A stretch of DNA of 64,000 nucleotides from NCBI RefSeq assembly GCF_010994755.1, contig NZ_WHSB02000003.1, forward strand, positions 248,001 through 312,000. The letters are read 5' to 3'. The DNA comes from Shinella lacus. GTDB taxonomy: Bacteria > Pseudomonadota > Alphaproteobacteria > Rhizobiales > Rhizobiaceae. The notes below the pieces were generated by a model. It saw only the letters and a program-made list of their open reading frames with translations. It was not told where the DNA came from and did not search any database. Positions 59,979 through 64,000 of the stretch are shown piece after piece (the stretch's first letter is position 1; the number at the start of each line of letters is the position of its first letter). The position numbers were made by a program, and so were the translations under genes.

Positions 59979-60815
59979 ATGGAACGCATCGCCGTCAGCG
60001 CCGTCCGAAAATCCTTCAACCTGAAGCCCGGCCAGACCGTGACTGTCGATGGCGTCACCTCGAACCGCATCGCGGTGCTGGATGGCGTCGACCTCACCAT
60101 CAACAGCGGCGAGTTCATCACGCTGGTCGGCCCCTCCGGCAGCGGCAAGTCGGTGCTGCTCGACGTGATCGCCGGGCTGACCGAGGCGACCTCCGGCATC
60201 GCCCGCATCGACGGCATCGAAGTTTCCAAGCCGCATGCCCGCACGGCTTACGTCTTCCAGCAATATGCGCTGTTCCCGTGGCGCACGGCCTTGCAGAATG
60301 TCGAATATGCGCTGGAGGTGCGCGGCGTCGCCGCCGCGGAGCGGCGTGAGAAGGCGCTGCATTTCCTGCATCTCTTCGGCCTCCAGGGCTTTGAAGACCG
60401 GTTCCCCTCGCAGCTTTCCGGTGGCATGCAGCAGCGCGTGGCGATTGCGCGCGCACTCTCCACCGATCCGCAGGTGCTCTTGATGGACGAGCCCTTCGCC
60501 GCGCTCGACGCCCAGACGCGCGACATCCTGCAAAGCGAGCTTTTGCGCATCTGGGAGCAGATCAAGACGACCGTCGTCTTCGTCACCCACTCGATCGACG
60601 AGGCGATCTATCTCGCCGATCGCGTCGTGGTGATGACGGCGCGCCCGGCGAGCGTCAAGGAGATCGTCGATATCGACCTGCCGCGCCCGCGCGATCTCGA
60701 TATCCGCAACAGCCCGGACTTCAACGCCTATCGCGGCCGCGTCTGGGAAAGCCTGCGCGACGAAGTCGGCAAGGCCCAGCGCGACTGGGCCGTTGCTTCC
60801 ACCTACGCCAACTGA
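59979..60815 (+). CDS. sulfonate/nitrate-type ABC ATPase (SsuB/TauB-like)
   Basis: 278 residues. Walker A GPSGSGKSVLLD, signature LSGGMQQRVAIARAL, Walker B VLLMDEPFAALD and VTHSIDEAIYLADRVVVM are typical of SsuB/TauB/NrtD ATPases. The Walker A ends Lys-Ser-Val rather than Lys-Ser-Thr. Start at 59979 follows GAAGGAGACTTTGACC. Confidence 0.9.
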   Translation: MERIAVSAVRKSFNLKPGQTVTVDGVTSNRIAVLDGVDLTINSGEFITLVGPSGSGKSVLLDVIAGLTEATSGIARIDGIEVSKPHARTAYVFQQYALFPWRTALQNVEYALEVRGVAAAERREKALHFLHLFGLQGFEDRFPSQLSGGMQQRVAIARALSTDPQVLLMDEPFAALDAQTRDILQSELLRIWEQIKTTVVFVTHSIDEAIYLADRVVVMTARPASVKEIVDIDLPRPRDLDIRNSPDFNAYRGRVWESLRDEVGKAQRDWAVASTYAN

Positions 60816-60826
60816 GGGAGGATCGG

Positions 60827-61690
60827 ATGAGCCTGATCGTCGACCGCAATCCGCCGCTTCGCAACACCTTTTCGCTGCGCCGCAAGCGCGCGCTGCCGAA
60901 GGCGCCGACGGCGCTCGGCGAAACCTTCTCCACCATCACGCTCGGCCTGCCGGCGCTGATCGCCTTCGCGCTGCTGTGGGAGATCGCGCCGCGCGCCGGC
61001 TGGATCAATTCGCTGTTCTTCCCGCCGCTGAGCCAGGTGCTCTCGGTGCTCTGGGAGATGATCATCTCCGGCCAGCTCGCCGACCATATCGGCATCAGCC
61101 TGCAACGGGCGGCGATCGGCTTTGCACTGGCCGTCGTCGTCGCCGTGCCGCTCGGCTTCCTGATGGGGCGTTATACGCTGTTCGAGAAAGCGTCGGACTT
61201 CCTCGTCCAGACGCTGCGCAACACCTCGCAATTCGCGCTGCTGCCGGTCTTCATCCTGCTGCTCGGTATCGGCGAGGCCTCGAAGATCGCCATCACCTTC
61301 TACGCCGCCGTGTTCTTCCTGCTGATCAACACGATCGTCGGCGTGAAGTCCGTCGATCCGCTGCTCGTCAAGGCGGCGCGCTCCATGGGCACGTCGGACT
61401 GGGACCTCTTCAAGAAGGTTATCTTCCCATCCGCCATCCCCTCGATCGTCGCGGGCGCCCGGCTTGGCGTAAAAACCTCGCTCTTCTCGGTCATCGCCGC
61501 CGAGATGCTCGCAGCCCAGTCCGGCATCGGCTACCTCATCCAGCACTCCTCGCTGATGCTCGAAACCGACCGCATGTATGCCGGCATCCTGACGCTGACG
61601 ATCATCGGCCTCCTGCTCAACTACCTGCTCGTCGCCGGCGAACGGCGCGCCACGCATTGGCGCGGCAGCGGCGAAAGCGGCCCGAACTGA
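60827..61690 (+). CDS. sulfonate/nitrate-type ABC permease (SsuC/TauC-like)
   Basis: 287 residues, six spans, with the family loop ARSMGTSDWDLFKKVIFPSAIPSIVAGARLG and a late AAQSGIGYLIQ. It forms the channel for the binding protein encoded next. Eleven bp after the ATPase gene. Confidence 0.9.
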   Translation: MSLIVDRNPPLRNTFSLRRKRALPKAPTALGETFSTITLGLPALIAFALLWEIAPRAGWINSLFFPPLSQVLSVLWEMIISGQLADHIGISLQRAAIGFALAVVVAVPLGFLMGRYTLFEKASDFLVQTLRNTSQFALLPVFILLLGIGEASKIAITFYAAVFFLLINTIVGVKSVDPLLVKAARSMGTSDWDLFKKVIFPSAIPSIVAGARLGVKTSLFSVIAAEMLAAQSGIGYLIQHSSLMLETDRMYAGILTLTIIGLLLNYLLVAGERRATHWRGSGESGPN

Positions 61691-61742
61691 GCCCTTTGAA
61701 ACGCACCCATCCTTGACCCATCGATCTCGAAAGGATCACTCC

Positions 61743-62768
61743 ATGGCCCTTCATCCGCTTCGCCGCACCCTTCTGAAACTGGCGCTCGCGCTTTCCATCC
61801 TGCCGGTCGCAGGCCTTGCCCCCGCTGTCGCCGACGAGGCGAAGCCGGAGGTCATCCGCATCGGCTCCACCGCGCCGGGCCACCTGAAATTCATCCTCTA
61901 TCGCAACAAGAAGCTCCTGGAGAACGAGTTCGCCAAGGACGGCATCAAGATCGAGCTGACCACCTTCGACGGCGGCTCGGCCGCAACCGTGGCGCTTGGC
62001 TCCGGCGCCATCGACTTCACTTACATCGGCAACAACCCGTCGCTGCGCCTGGCCGCCACCGGCGCGGACGTGAAGCTCATCGGTCTTTCCAGCTGGAACC
62101 GCTCGAACGAGACGCAGATCGTCGTCAAGCCGGATTCGCCGATCCAGAAGATCGAGGACCTGAAGGGCAAGAAGGTCGCCTATCTCTCGGGCACGGTGCG
62201 CCATTCGACCTTCGCCAAGGCGCTGAAGGCAGCCGGCCTTTCGCTCACCGACGTCGAGAGCCTGAACCTCGGCATTGAAAGCTCCGGCCCGGCGCTGGTG
62301 CGCGGCGATGTCGATGCCATCGTCGAGAGCACCGGCCCCGTCCAGACGCTCGTCGAAAAGGGCGTCGCGCGCGTGATCTTCGATGCCGGCGTGTCGGGAA
62401 AGCCGGAATGGGCCGTGCCGCATCTCATCAGCGTCAACGGTGACTTCGCCCGCAAGTACCCCGATATCGTGACGCGCCTGCTGGCCGTCGACATCGCAAC
62501 TGACCGCTGGGCCGACGCCAACCCGGAAGAGACGATCGCGATCTTCGTCAAGGAGACCGGCAGCAGCGACAAGGCCGTGCGCGCGACCTATCCGGACGGC
62601 AAGTTCTTCCAGAATCCGGAAATCAGCGAAGAGGCTGTGCGGGCGCTTCAGGGCGAGGAAACCTTCATGGCGGATGCCGAGCTCCTGAAGGGCAAGGTCG
62701 ACTACACGACCTGGATCGACCGCTCGTTCTACGACGCGGCGCTCAAGAGGGTTGCCGCCAGCAACTGA
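61743..62768 (+). CDS. sulfonate/nitrate-type binding protein (SsuA/TauA-like)
   Basis: 341 residues. Signal peptide to about 32 (LALALSILPVAGLAPAVADE), then an NMT1/SsuA-like domain: VIRIGSTAPGHLKFILYRNKKLLE, GSAATVALGSGAIDFTYIGNNPSL and IEDLKGKKVAYLSGTVRHS. Start at 61743 follows GAAAGGATCACTCC. Unlike the three other ABC operons here, the binding-protein gene is last. Confidence 0.88.
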   Translation: MALHPLRRTLLKLALALSILPVAGLAPAVADEAKPEVIRIGSTAPGHLKFILYRNKKLLENEFAKDGIKIELTTFDGGSAATVALGSGAIDFTYIGNNPSLRLAATGADVKLIGLSSWNRSNETQIVVKPDSPIQKIEDLKGKKVAYLSGTVRHSTFAKALKAAGLSLTDVESLNLGIESSGPALVRGDVDAIVESTGPVQTLVEKGVARVIFDAGVSGKPEWAVPHLISVNGDFARKYPDIVTRLLAVDIATDRWADANPEETIAIFVKETGSSDKAVRATYPDGKFFQNPEISEEAVRALQGEETFMADAELLKGKVDYTTWIDRSFYDAALKRVAASN

Positions 62769-62780
62769 TAGCGTAGGTTT

Positions 62781-62814
62781 GGGCGTCGGCGTGTTCGCGC
62801 CGGCGCCCCTTTTT
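62781..62814 (+). terminator. Rho-independent terminator of the sulfonate-type operon
   Basis: GGGCGTCGGCG, a 6-nt loop and CGCCGGCGCCC pair over 11 bp with one G-T, followed directly by CTTTTT. Thirteen bp after the binding-protein stop. Confidence 0.85.
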
Positions 62815-62824
62815 GTTGATTGTG

Positions 62825-64000
62825 ATGTCCTCCATTCCCGCTTCGCCGATACCGCTCCACCGCACCCGCATCGTCCCGGCCGTTGTCGCCGTGGCCTTCT
62901 TCATGCAGATGCTCGACAGCACGATCATCGCGACGTCGCTGCCGGCGATGGCGCATGCCTTTTCCACGGATGTGGTGACGCTGAACATCGGCTTCACGGC
63001 CTATCTGCTGGCGATGGCGGTGTTCATTCCGCCCGCCGGCTGGCTCGCCGATCGGTTTGGCGCCCGCGCGGTGTTCCTTTCCGCCATCGTGCTCTTCACG
63101 CTGTCCTCCGTCGCCTGCGGCTTTTCCGGCTCGCTTGCGGAATTCACCGCGGCGCGGCTTTTCCAGGGGGCATCCGCCGCGCTGATGACGCCGGTCGGGC
63201 GCCAGCTCGTGCTGCGCGGCGCGCCGAAGGCGGAACTGGTGCGGGCGATCGCCACCATCACCTGGCCGGCTTTGATTGCCCCCGTCATTGGCCCGCTGAT
63301 CGGCGCCTGGATCACCACCCATGCGGGCTGGGAGTGGAATTTCTTCATCAACCTGCCGCTTGGCCTTCTCGGCGTCGTGCTCGTCGCCTTCTTCGTGCCG
63401 CATGCGCCGGGCGAGGGGCCGCGCCCCTTCGATCTGCCGGGCTTTCTCCTGACCAGCGGCGCGCTGGCGCTGACGCTGGCGGGGCTGGAGCTCTCCAGCG
63501 CCTCGACGGGCGGCGCGGGTGCGCTGGCGATCCTCGCCGCCGGCGTTGTCGCAGGCACGCTTGCCATCCGCCATCTCAAGCGAGCGCCGCATGCCCTGCT
63601 CGACATGGCCGTGCTGAAGGTGCCGACTTTCGCCTTCGCGACGCTTTCGGCCGGCACGGCCGGGCGGCTGGCGGTCAATGCAACACCATTCTTGCTGCCC
63701 TTGCTGTTCCAGGTCGGCCTTGGCTACGACGCGGTGGAGACGGGCTCGCTCGTGCTGGTCTATTTCCTCGGCAACCTCCTGATGAAGAGCGTTACGACCC
63801 CCGCACTCCGCCTCTTCGGCTTCCGCTCGCTGCTCGTCGTCAACGGCCTGGTCGCGGCGCTGACCATCGGCGCCTTCGCTTTCGTCGACGGCGGGACGCC
63901 GCGCCTCCTGCTCTTCGGCCTGCTGATCGCCTGCGGCCTGTCGCGCTCGATGCAGTTCACCGCGCTGACGACCATCGCTTTTGCCGATGTGACACCGGCA
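62825..64000 (+). CDS. DHA2-type MFS drug exporter, 5' part (runs off window)
   Basis: First 392 codons. The first helix AVVAVAFFMQMLDSTIIATSLP carries the LDxTIxxxALP-like motif C of 14-TM DHA2 exporters; GWLADRFGARAVF is motif A and LFQGASAALMTPVGRQLVL follows. About ten spans are visible. The start at 62825 has no strong ribosome site and lies 11 bp after the terminator. Probable efflux of a drug or metabolite by proton antiport. Confidence 0.85.
   Translation, partial: MSSIPASPIPLHRTRIVPAVVAVAFFMQMLDSTIIATSLPAMAHAFSTDVVTLNIGFTAYLLAMAVFIPPAGWLADRFGARAVFLSAIVLFTLSSVACGFSGSLAEFTAARLFQGASAALMTPVGRQLVLRGAPKAELVRAIATITWPALIAPVIGPLIGAWITTHAGWEWNFFINLPLGLLGVVLVAFFVPHAPGEGPRPFDLPGFLLTSGALALTLAGLELSSASTGGAGALAILAAGVVAGTLAIRHLKRAPHALLDMAVLKVPTFAFATLSAGTAGRLAVNATPFLLPLLFQVGLGYDAVETGSLVLVYFLGNLLMKSVTTPALRLFGFRSLLVVNGLVAALTIGAFAFVDGGTPRLLLFGLLIACGLSRSMQFTALTTIAFADVTPA

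Overview
The window reads as part of a Rhizobiaceae-type alphaproteobacterial genome (Rhizobium/Ensifer/Shinella-like). The clues are high GC, dense strings of ABC-uptake operons each with a dedicated regulator, a hutXWV-type betaine/histidine transporter, and a minCDE operon preceded by a perfect CtrA box (TTAA-N7-TTAA). In this family minCDE usually sits on a secondary replicon (chromid or megaplasmid), so I infer an accessory replicon rather than the main chromosome. I saw no rRNA, tRNA, CRISPR, insertion sequence or phage genes.

Layout. 1-9 kb: the 5' part of a sugar-binding protein gene, glycerate kinase, an SLC13-type anion permease, a secreted Ser-Asn repeat protein, a DUF6065-like protein, a TetR/GFA-like/small-protein operon, an ECF sigma/anti-sigma pair and a secreted subtilase. 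Four copies of one promoter pattern (GGAAT-N16-CGT) precede the Ser-Asn gene, the DUF6065-like gene, the anti-sigma gene and the subtilase gene, which suggests a compact ECF regulon. 9-19 kb: a PotABCD-like ABC operon, an aldehyde dehydrogenase, an enolase-superfamily enzyme, a MocR regulator and a GMC oxidoreductase. These look like one catabolic unit, because paired direct repeats with identical 21-bp spacing occur upstream of both the transporter and the enolase operons. 19-27.7 kb: a biosynthetic-looking island with an adenylation / carrier-protein / membrane acyltransferase fusion, a free acyl carrier protein, a second AMP-forming ligase, a glutamine amidotransferase (AsnB type), a GNAT-like protein and a synthetase-only NadE homologue.

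27.9-33 kb: a four-gene operon with 4-bp overlaps (FGGY kinase, DeoR regulator, GlpD-like dehydrogenase, unrecognised aldolase-like protein) for some sugar alcohol or sugar. 33-35.2 kb: minCDE. 35.4-42.2 kb: a ribose-type ABC operon with a D-psicose/tagatose 3-epimerase-like enzyme, divergent from its probable LacI repressor, with a palindromic operator between them. 42.2-48.9 kb: one gene for a 2218-residue protein made almost wholly of octapeptide repeats. 49.1-54.6 kb: a hutXWV-hutH2-like operon divergent from a HutC-type regulator; the lyase lacks the Ala-Ser-Gly tripeptide that makes the MIO cofactor, so it may act on a quaternary-amine histidine derivative rather than on histidine. 54.6-57.1 kb: a GH20 hexosaminidase and a GNAT enzyme. 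57.3-62.8 kb: a redoxin and a flavoprotein / 2[4Fe-4S] ferredoxin / sulfonate-type ABC operon. The window ends inside a DHA2-type MFS exporter.

The strongest candidates for undescribed biology are the one-polypeptide acyl-activation and membrane-transfer protein with its amidation genes, the giant octapeptide-repeat protein, the MIO-less lyase operon, and the ECF regulon built around a Ser-Asn repeat protein and a subtilase. All functional statements come from reading motifs and context; no database search was run.
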